A stretch of DNA of 33,276 bases from positions 1-33,276 of the forward strand of contig JAFZSI010000024.1 in the NCBI GenBank assembly GCA_017619445.1, in the 5' to 3' direction. The first letter of the stretch is position 1. Each line of letters opens with the position of its first letter. The stretch is from Prevotella sp. Its GTDB lineage: Bacteria > Bacteroidota > Bacteroidia > Bacteroidales > Bacteroidaceae. The notes beneath the pieces were generated by a model. That model ran no database searches and was not told where the DNA came from. It saw only the letters and a list, made by a program, of their open reading frames with translations. This document shows positions 7,656 to 15,219 of the stretch, piece by piece. A program made the position numbers and the translations under genes.

Positions 7656-8570
7656 TCATTGTTTTATTTTGTCCCAGGCATTGTTCTGCGAGGCATTAAT
7701 GGCGAACAGCAGTTCGTAGATGGTTTCCTTCTCTTTCTGTGTACCTTTGCCTTTGTAGATGTTGGCCAGCTCGTCTTTCTTGTAGTCTGTCCATATTTGC
7801 GGCAACAGACTCAGCGGCTTGTCCTCATGCGCTTTTCTGAGGTTTTCGAGTGCCGCGCTGATATTTGTCCGTCCGCGCTCGGCATTATTGGCCATCTCGT
7901 CGAGCCCCAGCCTGTAATAGTCGTATTGCAACTGGCGAAATGGTTTCATTCCTCCGTCCAGATAGTCGTTGATGATGGCAAAGCGGTTGCGGTCGTTGTC
8001 GAAAGCTTTCCATCCAGTAAAATTCAGGTTCTGGGCGTTGTTGGTCAGGTAAAGGCAACGCTGCAACACCTCCTCACCACCCATTGGCGCAAAGCTGTCG
8101 AGGTCGATTCCGATGATAAGATAGGCGTAATATGCGAACAAAGCCACCAGCTGATTGTCAATTTGCTCCTCGTTGAAGTTGAGTTGGTCGAATTGTGCAA
8201 ACTCGAAGTTGAAGTCGTTGTCCCTATTATTATATAAGGTGGTCGTGTATGCCGAGTTATAAACAGGGCGGTTGGCCTGTATGAGCGCGTTGCACGTGAA
8301 CAGGTTGGACGATGCGTCGTATTTGGTGACGGTGATATTGAAGTTGCAGTTAATGCGCTCGTTTTTCTGAAACTGGAGTGCGGTCCACTGGCGGTCGTTT
8401 ACAAACTGTTCGAGCGTCTGTTGCAGGTTCTCAAACACACTGGCGTCTGTTCCCTGAATCTGGTTGTGGTTGATGGTGATTTTTGCCAACAACTCCTGTG
8501 CCGTTGCAGGCACACAGGCCGCAGCGGCAAACAGAACAGCGAGAATTATAGTTTTCAGGTGGTTTGTCAT
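7656..8570 (-). CDS. DUF4835 family secreted protein
   Basis: The 304-residue product has an N-terminal signal peptide (hydrophobic core residues 7-22, likely cleavage after ATA at about 24). The mature part opens with ELLAKITINHNQIQGTD, the typical start of the Bacteroidota DUF4835 family. The family keeps the VFENLQQTLEQFVNDRQWT segment and a GIDLDSFAPMGGE motif near residue 155. It has no known biochemical role. In Bacteroidota it is commonly encoded between coaBC and recN, as here, with 20 nt to coaBC and 39 nt to recN. Envelope location is inferred from the signal peptide. The name of the family is from memory of its sequence pattern and synteny. Confidence 0.88.
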   Translation of the reverse strand: MTNHLKTIILAVLFAAAACVPATAQELLAKITINHNQIQGTDASVFENLQQTLEQFVNDRQWTALQFQKNERINCNFNITVTKYDASSNLFTCNALIQANRPVYNSAYTTTLYNNRDNDFNFEFAQFDQLNFNEEQIDNQLVALFAYYAYLIIGIDLDSFAPMGGEEVLQRCLYLTNNAQNLNFTGWKAFDNDRNRFAIINDYLDGGMKPFRQLQYDYYRLGLDEMANNAERGRTNISAALENLRKAHEDKPLSLLPQIWTDYKKDELANIYKGKGTQKEKETIYELLFAINASQNNAWDKIKQ

Positions 8571-8590
8571 GAGCGGTTGTTTTTTATGTT

Positions 8591-9784
8591 TCAGATAATG
8601 GCTTCCAGTTCGTCAATAATATCAGCGGCCACTTCGGCCTTACTTTTTTTGCCGAACACTTTTTCGCCCTGTGCAGAGATGATTTTTATCTGGTTCTCGT
8701 CAGAGCGGAAGCAGGTACCTTCGTTGCGCAGGCTGTTCAGCACAATGAAGTCCAGGTTTTTCTTCACCAGTTTGTGGCGGGCATTGCTTTCTTCATCGTT
8801 AGTCTCAAGCGCAAAGCCTACCAGCCTTTGATTGTCGCGTTTCATGCGGCCGAGGGCGGCAGCAATGTCAGGATTGGGAGTCAGACGTATGGTCATATTG
8901 TCTTCTTTCCGCTTTATTTTCTGGTCGGCCACTGTTTCTGGTCGGAAGTCGGCCACCGCTGCACAAAGAATGGCTGCATCTGCCTGCTCAAACGCTTTTG
9001 TGGCAGCGTCGTACATCTGTAGGCAGCTCTCCACATCAATGCGACGGATGCTCTCGGTGCATTTCATACTCACGGGTCCGGCCACAAGCGTCACTTCCGC
9101 ACCACGGCGGGCACATTCCTCGGCCAGCGCGAACCCCATCTTGCCGCTGCTGTAATTGCCGATGAAGCGAACGGGGTCAATTTTCTCGTAGGTTGGACCG
9201 GCAGTGATGACGATGCGCTTGGAGGCGAGAGGGGAGGAGTGGGGGGTGAGTGCCTTGTCAAGAAACTCCACAATCTTGTCGGGTTCCTCCATGCGGCCTT
9301 TGCCCTCAAGTCCACTGGCCAGGAAACCGCTTTGTGGCTCTATGATGGTGTTGCCAAACGAGCGCAGGCGGTCGAGGTTCTGCTGCGTGGTGGGGTGGGC
9401 ATACATGTCGAGGTCCATGGCTGGTGCCACGAACACGGGGGCCTTCATCGAAAGATAGGTGGTGATGAGCATGTTGTCGGCCACTCCGTTGGCCATCTTG
9501 CCGATGGTGCTGGCTGTGGCGGGCGCAATGAGCATGGCATCGGCCCACAGGCCGAGGTCAACATGCGAGTTCCAAGTGCCGTCGCGCTGCGAGAAGAACT
9601 CGCTTACCACGGGTTTGTGGGTAAGTGCCGACAGCGTGATGGGCGTGATAAACTCTTTGCCTGCGGGGGTAATGACCACCTGCACTTCAGCACCCTGCTT
9701 GATAAGTGCACGGATGATGAGACATGCCTTGTAGGCGGCTATGCTGCCCGTAATGCCCAGAACTATCTTCTTTCCTTTTAGCAT
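8591..9784 (-). CDS. coaBC: Bifunctional phosphopantothenoylcysteine decarboxylase / phosphopantothenate-cysteine ligase
   Basis: This 397-residue fusion carries out two consecutive steps of coenzyme A synthesis. The N-terminal flavoprotein CoaC half has GITGSIAAYK (10-19), NSHVDLG with the catalytic histidine at H74, and APATASTIGKMANG. The C-terminal CoaB half has ITAGPTYEKIDPVRFIGN, NYSSGKMG, AAVADFRP and NPDIAA. Two catalytic positions differ from the E. coli enzyme: the asparagine of PAMN is aspartate (PAMDLDMY, D124), and the cysteine before the GR loop is serine (LASGLEGKGR, S157). It lies between the exonuclease gene (70 nt upstream) and the DUF4835 gene (20 nt downstream). Confidence 0.95.
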   Translation of the reverse strand: MLKGKKIVLGITGSIAAYKACLIIRALIKQGAEVQVVITPAGKEFITPITLSALTHKPVVSEFFSQRDGTWNSHVDLGLWADAMLIAPATASTIGKMANGVADNMLITTYLSMKAPVFVAPAMDLDMYAHPTTQQNLDRLRSFGNTIIEPQSGFLASGLEGKGRMEEPDKIVEFLDKALTPHSSPLASKRIVITAGPTYEKIDPVRFIGNYSSGKMGFALAEECARRGAEVTLVAGPVSMKCTESIRRIDVESCLQMYDAATKAFEQADAAILCAAVADFRPETVADQKIKRKEDNMTIRLTPNPDIAAALGRMKRDNQRLVGFALETNDEESNARHKLVKKNLDFIVLNSLRNEGTCFRSDENQIKIISAQGEKVFGKKSKAEVAADIIDELEAII

Positions 9785-9854
9785 TCTTTTTTCTCCTTTA
9801 TCTCCTTTATCTCCTTTATCTCCTTTATCTCCTCAACTCCTTTACTCCTCTCCC
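9785..9854. repeat. TCTCCTTTA nonamer repeats upstream of coaBC
   Basis: On the plus strand about four exact CTCCTTTAT units plus degenerate ones fill the whole gap between the exonuclease and coaBC genes. In the sense of transcription this reads AGGAGATAA repeated, i.e. a run of purine-rich, SD-like sequence ending just before the coaBC start codon. Confidence 0.8.
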
Positions 9855-10709
9855 TCACTTACTATTGAAGTCGCGGAGGCGTATGCGTGTCAGTACCTGC
9901 TTGGTGTTGTTGGTAAAATCGCCTTGCATAATCCAGCCGTAGTAGCCTGGGTCGCGGTGCAGCACGTCGGTGACGGTCCATCCTTTGTATTTGCCGAAGT
10001 TAAACACCTCTGTGCGACGTGGATTTCCATCGGCGTCGATGATGGGCTTGCCCTGTGCGTCGGTCATTTCTTTCCAGATGATTCTTCCGGCGAAGTCCAC
10101 GTTGTCGTTGGTCTTCGAGAATGCCGCCAATTCACCCATGTCGTTGTTCAGCTGGCGTTCGGGTTCCTCCTGACGGCCAGGCTGATACATGTCGAGCTGT
10201 CCCATAAGCACACGATAAGTGGCTTCGGTGTCCTGGTCAGCACGGTGGGCCTCGAAGTCATCCTCCATTTTCCTTCCACAATAGAATTTGTAGGCTGCAG
10301 CCAGGTTGCGGCGTTCCATTTTGTGGAAAATGGTCTGCACGTCGATGAGCCGGCAGCTGGAGAAGTCGAAGTCGATGCCCGCGCGCAGAAATTCCTCGGC
10401 AAGCATGGGCACGTCGAAATGGTTGGAGTTGAAACCAGCCAGGTCGCAGCCGCTGAGTGTCTCGTTGAGCTTCGGGGCCAACTGTTTGAACGTCGGTTTG
10501 TCTTTTACGTCGTCGTTGCTGATGCCAGTCAGCTCTGCCACTTCCGGTGGAATGGGCTTCTCGGGATTTACAAACAGATTGGCGCGTTTCTCCGTTCCGT
10601 CGGGATAAATCTTGATGAGCGAGATTTGAATGATACGGTCTTTAACAATATCAAGCCCCGTTGTTTCGAGGTCGAAGACAACAAGGGGCTTTGTAAGGTT
10701 CAGTTTCAT
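9855..10709 (-). CDS. DnaQ-like 3'-5' exonuclease with C-terminal DUF3820-like domain
   Basis: The 284-residue product is a DEDDh exonuclease. ExoI is VFDLETTG (D13, E15), ExoII is GFNSNHFDVPML and ExoIII is HRADQDTEAT. From about residue 230 the sequence NFGKYKGWTVTDVLHRDPGYYGWIMQGDF resembles a DUF3820-type module. That module is often attached to exonucleases in Bacteroidota. Proofreading or repair is the probable role. It is not the polymerase subunit itself, and the main epsilon subunit may be another gene. The gene follows dnaN by 58 nt and heads toward coaBC, so it probably belongs to the dnaN operon. Confidence 0.9.
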   Translation of the reverse strand: MKLNLTKPLVVFDLETTGLDIVKDRIIQISLIKIYPDGTEKRANLFVNPEKPIPPEVAELTGISNDDVKDKPTFKQLAPKLNETLSGCDLAGFNSNHFDVPMLAEEFLRAGIDFDFSSCRLIDVQTIFHKMERRNLAAAYKFYCGRKMEDDFEAHRADQDTEATYRVLMGQLDMYQPGRQEEPERQLNNDMGELAAFSKTNDNVDFAGRIIWKEMTDAQGKPIIDADGNPRRTEVFNFGKYKGWTVTDVLHRDPGYYGWIMQGDFTNNTKQVLTRIRLRDFNSK

Positions 10710-10738
10710 GTTGCAAATACTTTTAACTCCATAACTCC

Positions 10739-10765
10739 TCCCCCCTCCGGGGGGCAGGAGGCTTC
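10739..10765. repeat. C/G-block palindromic repeat, copy 1
   Basis: CCCCC (10741-10745) faces a run of GGGGGG (10749-10754), followed by CAGGAGGCTTC. A similar element lies at 11938-11965, on the other side of dnaN and in the same orientation. It sits in the dnaN-exonuclease gap and would form a GC hairpin in RNA from either strand. Confidence 0.6.
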
Positions 10766-10767
10766 AT

Positions 10768-11892
10768 TTAGTCGCTGAGCATCATCGGCATGATGAGCAT
10801 AATCACCTCTTCGTTCTCGGGCTGCTCGCAGGGCACGATGAGTCCGGCGCGGCTGGGGTCGGCCAGTTCAATGTTCACCTGCTCGCTGTCGAGGTTGGTC
10901 AGTATCTCGCTGAGCGACGAGCCTTTGAAACCGATGCTCATGGGCGTGCCGTTGTAGTCGCAGGTGATTTCCTCCGTTGCGCTGGTGGCGAAGTCGATGT
11001 CCTCTGACGAGAGTGTCAGCTTGCCCAGGTCAATGCGCAGGCGCACCAGCTGGCTGCTGTCGCTGGCGAACGGCAGCACGCGGCGCAGGGCTCCGATGAG
11101 CGAGCGGCGGTCGATGGTTATCTGGTTGGGGTTGTTCTGCGGAATCACTGAGTTGTAGTTGGGATAGCGGCCCTCAATCAGTCTGCAAGTGAGCACGCTG
11201 TCGGCGAAAGTTATTTCGGCGTTGCGCTCGTCAAAGCGTATGCACACTTCGCTGTCGTCTTTCTGCAGCACGTTCTTCAACAGCGTTGCCGGCTTCTTGG
11301 GCAGAATAAACGCTGCAGGCTGCTCGCTCTTGATGCTGAAGTTCTTGTTGCGCACCAGCTTGTGGCCGTCGCTTGCCACAATGGCCAGCGCTTCGGGTGT
11401 CAGGTCGAAGTAGATGCCGTTCATTACGGGGCGCAGCTCATCCTGTGCAGTTGCGAAGAGCGAACGGTTGATGTTGTCGCTCAGCACCTCGCTGGCCATC
11501 GTGATTTCGGTCACGTTCTCGGGCATGGCCTGTGCGCGCGGATACTCGTCGGCGTTCTGCGCGGTGAAGTTGTACATACCGTTCTGATAAATCACCTTCA
11601 CCGTATAGGCTTCCAGGTTGATGTCGAGCGATAGCGGCTGCTCGGGCAGTTCCTTCACGGCATCAAGAATGGTGCGGCTCGAAACGGCAAAATTGCCTTC
11701 GCCCTCTACATTGTCCAGCTCGATGCAGGTTTTCATGACGTTCTCGCTGTCAGATGCGGTGATGGTCAGCTGGTTGCCAGAAACTTCAAACAGAAAGCAG
11801 TCGAGAATGGGCAGACTGTTCTTATTGTTGATGACTCTCGACAGAGTGTTGAGACGGCTGCTGAGGGCCGTGCTTGATAATGTAAATCTCAT
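10768..11892 (-). CDS. dnaN: DNA polymerase III subunit beta (sliding clamp)
   Basis: The 374-residue product is the beta clamp that tethers the replicative polymerase to DNA. It opens with MRFTLSSTALSSRLNTLSRVINNKNSLPILDCFLFEV, the normal DnaN start. It keeps the three-domain arrangement (about 1-120, 125-250, 255-374), with AVSSRTILDAVKELP in domain 1 and ASDGHKLVRN in domain 2. It ends MLIMPMMLSD, where other clamps carry MPMR. Length is standard. A strong promoter at 11997-12028 gives a leader of about 100 nt. dnaA is not next to it, so this is not a dnaA-dnaN origin arrangement. Confidence 0.97.
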   Translation of the reverse strand: MRFTLSSTALSSRLNTLSRVINNKNSLPILDCFLFEVSGNQLTITASDSENVMKTCIELDNVEGEGNFAVSSRTILDAVKELPEQPLSLDINLEAYTVKVIYQNGMYNFTAQNADEYPRAQAMPENVTEITMASEVLSDNINRSLFATAQDELRPVMNGIYFDLTPEALAIVASDGHKLVRNKNFSIKSEQPAAFILPKKPATLLKNVLQKDDSEVCIRFDERNAEITFADSVLTCRLIEGRYPNYNSVIPQNNPNQITIDRRSLIGALRRVLPFASDSSQLVRLRIDLGKLTLSSEDIDFATSATEEITCDYNGTPMSIGFKGSSLSEILTNLDSEQVNIELADPSRAGLIVPCEQPENEEVIMLIMPMMLSD

Positions 11893-11937
11893 GAGTATTT
11901 ATTTTAACGTTAATATTCTGTCTATAATAATTCTCTC

Positions 11938-11965
11938 CTTCCCCCACCAGGGGGCAGGGGGCTTC
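11938..11965. repeat. C/G-block palindromic repeat, copy 2
   Basis: CCCCC (11941-11945) pairs with GGGGG (11950-11954) around an ACCA loop, followed by CAGGGGGCTTC. It lies in the dnaN leader, between the promoter and the start codon. It could form a hairpin in the dnaN mRNA, and it resembles the element at 10739-10765. Confidence 0.6.
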
Positions 11966-11996
11966 CTTCTCTCCTCATCTCCTCCGATATTGGTTA

Positions 11997-12028
11997 CAAA
12001 AATACAAAAAAGCATCCCTTGAAACAAA
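11997..12028 (-). promoter_or_regulatory. Promoter of dnaN
   Basis: On the minus strand TTTG (12028-12025) is followed after exactly 20 nt by TATTTTTG (12004-11997). Both match the Bacteroidota -33/-7 consensus. Transcription would begin near 11990, about 100 nt before the dnaN start. No other equally good promoter was found down to the TPR gene, so one long operon is possible. Confidence 0.75.
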
Positions 12029-12043
12029 AAAAAGCTCAAAAAG

Positions 12044-12075
12044 TTTCCCAATTTTAGAACTATTTTGTAATTTCG
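12044..12075 (+). promoter_or_regulatory. Candidate promoter of the DUF3127 gene
   Basis: TTTC (12044-12047), a 20-nt gap and TAATTTCG (12068-12075) each differ by one base from the Bacteroidota -33/-7 boxes. They lie about 58 nt before the start codon at 12133 and back-to-back with the dnaN promoter. Confidence 0.4.
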
Positions 12076-12132
12076 CAATCGAAATCATAAACAAATAAAC
12101 ATTATAACAATAAATAACGCAATTTGCAGACT

Positions 12133-12576
12133 ATGGAAATACAAGGAAGAGTAATTGCCGAGACCCCAGAACGCAGCGGTACATCGGCACGTGGTGAATG
12201 GAAAGCTAAGGACTTCGTGATTGAGACACACGAAAGCTATCCCCATAAAATGGTGTTCTCCGTCATGGGAGAAGACCGCCTCAGCAGGTTCAACATACAG
12301 ATAGGACAGGAAGTGCTCGTCTATTTCGACATCGACGCACGCGAGTACAACGGACGCTGGTTCAACAGCATCCGCGCCTACGACGTACGCCAGGTTGACC
12401 CCGCACAGTATGCAGCACAGGGGCAGCAGCCCATGCCCGGCGCATTCCCACCGCCGCCAGGAATGGACACCCCCGTTGCACCCGCTGCTCAGCCCACACC
12501 TCCGCAGGGTGGCGCAACAGCACCCTTCCCGCCCGCACAGGACAACAGCGGCAGCGCCGACGACCTGCCCTTCTGA
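12133..12576 (+). CDS. DUF3127 family protein (OB-fold, SSB-like tail)
   Basis: From the ATG at 12133 the product is 147 residues. A TTG nine bases upstream in the same frame is less likely, since MEIQGRVI is the usual family start. Residues 1-100 match the DUF3127 pattern: SGTSARGEWKAKDFVIET, then ESYPHKMVFSVMGEDRL, then QIGQEVLVYFDIDAREYNGRWFNSIRAYDV. This looks like an OB-fold. It is followed by a disordered P/Q/A-rich linker and the end DDLPF, the same acidic-aromatic tip by which SSB recruits repair and replication proteins. It is divergent from dnaN. A nucleic-acid-binding role is inferred; the family has no established function that I know of. Confidence 0.88.
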   Translation: MEIQGRVIAETPERSGTSARGEWKAKDFVIETHESYPHKMVFSVMGEDRLSRFNIQIGQEVLVYFDIDAREYNGRWFNSIRAYDVRQVDPAQYAAQGQQPMPGAFPPPPGMDTPVAPAAQPTPPQGGATAPFPPAQDNSGSADDLPF

Positions 12577-12604
12577 TTACCGACATCATTGTATAACACG
12601 CTAT

Positions 12605-12634
12605 AAGGCCACGTTGCATCCGCAGCGTGGCCTT
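12605..12634 (+). terminator. Rho-independent terminator of the DUF3127 gene
   Basis: AAGGCCACG (12605-12613) pairs with CGTGGCCTT (12626-12634). A further TGC/GCA pairing inside leaves an ATCC loop. It is followed by TCTCTTTT and lies 28 nt after the stop codon. Confidence 0.88.
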
Positions 12635-12693
12635 CTCTTTTCAGTATATGCACCTTTACAATCCCCGTCCTATGCTTTATGAAAACAAACCAT

Positions 12694-12777
12694 CACTTTA
12701 CGAGCACAAAGTGGCACTTTACAAGCACAAAGTGGCACTTTACAAAAACAACTCTGCACTTTACGTTCAAATTCTTT
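12694..12777. repeat. CACTTTAC palindromic tandem repeats, locus 1
   Basis: Four successive 21-bp units start with CACTTTAC at 12694, 12715, 12736 and 12757. The first two are nearly identical and each is an imperfect palindrome (CACTTT...AAAGTG). Related pieces (CACGTAAAGCAATGCTTTG) follow up to about 12808. The same family fills part of the gap at 26936-27128. The region 12640-12860 has no gene I can support. Confidence 0.8.
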
Positions 12778-12865
12778 AGAAAATCTGCACGTAAAGCAAT
12801 GCTTTGTCTTCATCGTTCTATGCTTGGCGAAAACAAAGCTATTGTTTTTCTGGTGTAATTACACT

Positions 12866-13045
12866 AATTATTCCGATTATTCTAATTCGTTCCCAAATAA
12901 CAAAAGAACTCTGTGTAAAAGAAGGGTCTGTAATGGGGGAGATAAGAAACGAATTAGAATAATTAGAATAATTATCTCACGAATTTTAAAAAATAATTAT
13001 TATCATTCGTGGTCAAAATTATTCCAATTATTCTAATTTGTTTCC
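12866..13045. repeat. Three copies of a 28-bp AT-rich repeat in alternating orientation
   Basis: Copies lie at 12866-12894 (plus), 12946-12973 (minus) and 13017-13045 (plus). The core is AATTATTCC followed by an ATTATTCTAATT block. Neighbouring copies are inverted, so each adjacent pair could form a long hairpin; about 24 of 26 bases pair between the first two. The block lies just downstream of the secreted LRR gene on the minus strand and may act as a terminator-like or mRNA-end structure. No gene is supported here. Confidence 0.75.
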
Positions 13046-13063
13046 AAAATCAAAACTAACGCA

Positions 13064-15187
13064 TCATTTAACCAGCACCTTTTTGCCGTTCCTGATGAAC
13101 ACGCCCTTGGTAGGAACCCCTCCTGGCCTCCCCGAAGGAGCGGAAATAACCCTCTGGCCGTTCAGGTTGTAAACCTTTGAACTTTGAACATTAAACATTG
13201 AACTTTCAATGCTCTCTATTCCGTTCTCTCCGCTTGTCACCTCGATGCCGTAAATCTTCAGCGAACCGCTGCCAGCGGCTCTACTCATGCCCTTGGCACC
13301 GGCAGAGCTCGTGCCGCCGTAGATATATACATAGGTGTCCTCCGTCACATCATACGGGAACGAGATGGTCAGCTTGCCGTTCAGTACCATTGTGATGGGC
13401 TTTTTGTTGCCAATCTTCACCTTCAGCACCATGTCGCCAGTGGTCTCGGCTTCCACGTTTATTGTGCCCTCACCCGCAGGAACCATGAACACGATGCCGT
13501 TATAACCTTCCTTAAAGTCTTCGCCAAAGATGTCCTGACCGTTGATGAACGAGTCGTCCGTGGGTGAGTTAACCACGATGCAACCTCCCGAAGCGTCATA
13601 GCTGCCGTCGTTGATGTTGAAATAGACATTATCCACCACATTGCCGTCAAGGTTGGTGTTCTCGTCAATATCTGTGCCAATGTCAATCACCTCACCCTCG
13701 TCAACAGGAGAGATCGACAGTTCGTCGCTGCCTTCATATTCTAACCATTTTTTGCTTTCAGAATTCCAATAGTATGTTGTCCAGCCTTTCTTCTTGGCGG
13801 TTGCCACCTGTGCCTTTGTCACAACGTTCTGCTCATAGGTGTCATCGGGTCTAATGGGATAAAAATCGCCGCCAGTTTCTGATAGTCCCGAAATCAACGC
13901 ATCCATTGAAGGTCCCTTTATCAGATTATCGTAGCAGTATAACGTAATCAATGCTGTGTTCTTCGACACGTCGAGCGAGGTCAGCTGATTGTTGCCACAA
14001 TTAAGACTCTCCAATACAGTATTCTTTGATACGTCTAGTGAGGTAAGTTGGTTGGAACTGCAAGAAATATCTATCAACGCAGTATTCTTCGACACGTCAA
14101 GTGTGGTCAACTGATTGTAGTAGCACCAAAGCACCTCCAATGCAGTATTCTTCGAAATGTCAAGAGAGGTCAGCTGGTTGTCTTCGCATAGAAGGCCATC
14201 CAATGCCGTATTCCTCGATACGTTTAGCGAGGTCAGCTGGTTACTATAGCAATTAAGTAAAATCAATGCCGTGTTCTGCGACAAGTCAAGCGAGGTCAGC
14301 TGATTACCGTAGCACGACAACCATTCCAGCGCAGTGAAATACTCAATTCCTGTCAAGTCGGAAATGTTTCTAAAACCAACATTGATAGAGGTCACCCCTG
14401 CTATCTCATTCTCCGTAAGCAAACCGTCCTTGCCATAGTCTTGTTCTAATACCCAGTTGCGGAAGTTATCATCGGGGAAAGTGTTCGCGTCAATGCTAAT
14501 GCCAATAATGCCTGAAGGGGATGAGGAACCTGCTACTATAGGACGGACGGAGTACCCGTGAAAGTAGTCGCTGACGCAGTTCCAGGTTTCTGTGTCGCTA
14601 TCAAAACCGAGTTCATAGGCGCAATCACCGTTCCCATAGGGCAACGATGACCAGTAACAGCCCCATTCGCCTGGATGGCCCGCTCTGTCGTTCCAGCGGT
14701 TTCCTGCAGCGGGAAGGAAGATAGAGGCTCCGTTAAATGAGGTATACCTGCGGCCATTCACGCCGTTCTCGGTGGTCCACTCAGAGGTGCAGTTGTCAAG
14801 CAGCTCAAATATATGCTCAAGACTCGGCATCACCCAAGGGCTGCCCCAGTTGGCCGTGGCAGCATCGTACTGGGTGCCCGCGATGTCATTGCCGATGTCG
14901 TGGCAGGTGTTTTCAGAGCCGTCGCAGTGGATGTATGTGCTCCAATCATAATAGTCTTTCACCTCCGTCTCTCCCCACGCATAATGGCCGCCGTAGTCCT
15001 CGGGCTTTGAGGCTCCCACGTTGCAGCAGGCCCACTTGGTGCCGGAGGGCAGGCCGAGGTCAATCATGTGCGGGTGGTTATTGTCTGGACATTGTGCGCT
15101 GGCCATCGTGGGCAGCAGCATGAGTGTGCAAACAAACAGCATCCGTTGGATGCTTTTCGCAGTAGTTGATAGGTTTTGTTTTTTCAT
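13064..15187 (-). CDS. Secreted FISUMP-domain plus leucine-rich-repeat protein with C-terminal sorting signal
   Basis: The 707-residue protein has a signal peptide (cleavage after ASA, about residue 31). Residues about 41-220 form a Fibrobacter succinogenes major paralogous-type domain: MIDLGLPSGTKWACCNVGAS, then WVMPSLEHIFELL, then YWSS and SVRPI. An EF-hand-like DYGKDGLLTENE follows near residue 250. Seven LRRs of exactly 21 residues occupy about 287-433 (pattern: L..L.CY.NQLTSLDVSKNTA). A beta-sandwich region covers about 500-655. The end, VYNLNGQRV...KGVFIRNGKKVLVK from residue 672, resembles a type IX secretion signal. It is likely surface-displayed; its ligand is unknown. The linker before the sorting signal (SSMFNVQSSK) is encoded by repeat-like DNA found elsewhere between genes. 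Confidence 0.85.
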   Translation of the reverse strand: MKKQNLSTTAKSIQRMLFVCTLMLLPTMASAQCPDNNHPHMIDLGLPSGTKWACCNVGASKPEDYGGHYAWGETEVKDYYDWSTYIHCDGSENTCHDIGNDIAGTQYDAATANWGSPWVMPSLEHIFELLDNCTSEWTTENGVNGRRYTSFNGASIFLPAAGNRWNDRAGHPGEWGCYWSSLPYGNGDCAYELGFDSDTETWNCVSDYFHGYSVRPIVAGSSSPSGIIGISIDANTFPDDNFRNWVLEQDYGKDGLLTENEIAGVTSINVGFRNISDLTGIEYFTALEWLSCYGNQLTSLDLSQNTALILLNCYSNQLTSLNVSRNTALDGLLCEDNQLTSLDISKNTALEVLWCYYNQLTTLDVSKNTALIDISCSSNQLTSLDVSKNTVLESLNCGNNQLTSLDVSKNTALITLYCYDNLIKGPSMDALISGLSETGGDFYPIRPDDTYEQNVVTKAQVATAKKKGWTTYYWNSESKKWLEYEGSDELSISPVDEGEVIDIGTDIDENTNLDGNVVDNVYFNINDGSYDASGGCIVVNSPTDDSFINGQDIFGEDFKEGYNGIVFMVPAGEGTINVEAETTGDMVLKVKIGNKKPITMVLNGKLTISFPYDVTEDTYVYIYGGTSSAGAKGMSRAAGSGSLKIYGIEVTSGENGIESIESSMFNVQSSKVYNLNGQRVISAPSGRPGGVPTKGVFIRNGKKVLVK

Positions 15188-15219
15188 GATTATTTGTGTT
15201 TAGGTTATAATTATGGGTA

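Noticed and set aside
10739-10765. Terminator between dnaN and the exonuclease
   Set aside because: The GC hairpin has no U-run after it on the minus strand, and a similar element lies in the dnaN leader, so it is better treated as a repeat.
9741-10778. Plus-strand open frame of 345 codons
   Set aside because: It lies opposite the exonuclease and coaBC genes; its start is made of tandem repeats (SPLSPLSPLSP) and no domain is visible.
12694-12777. CRISPR array
   Set aside because: The 21-bp units are contiguous with no unique spacers and no cas genes are nearby.
12824-13036. 70-codon plus-strand frame
   Set aside because: It runs through the AT-rich inverted repeats (NYTNYSDYSN) and has no promoter or conserved feature.
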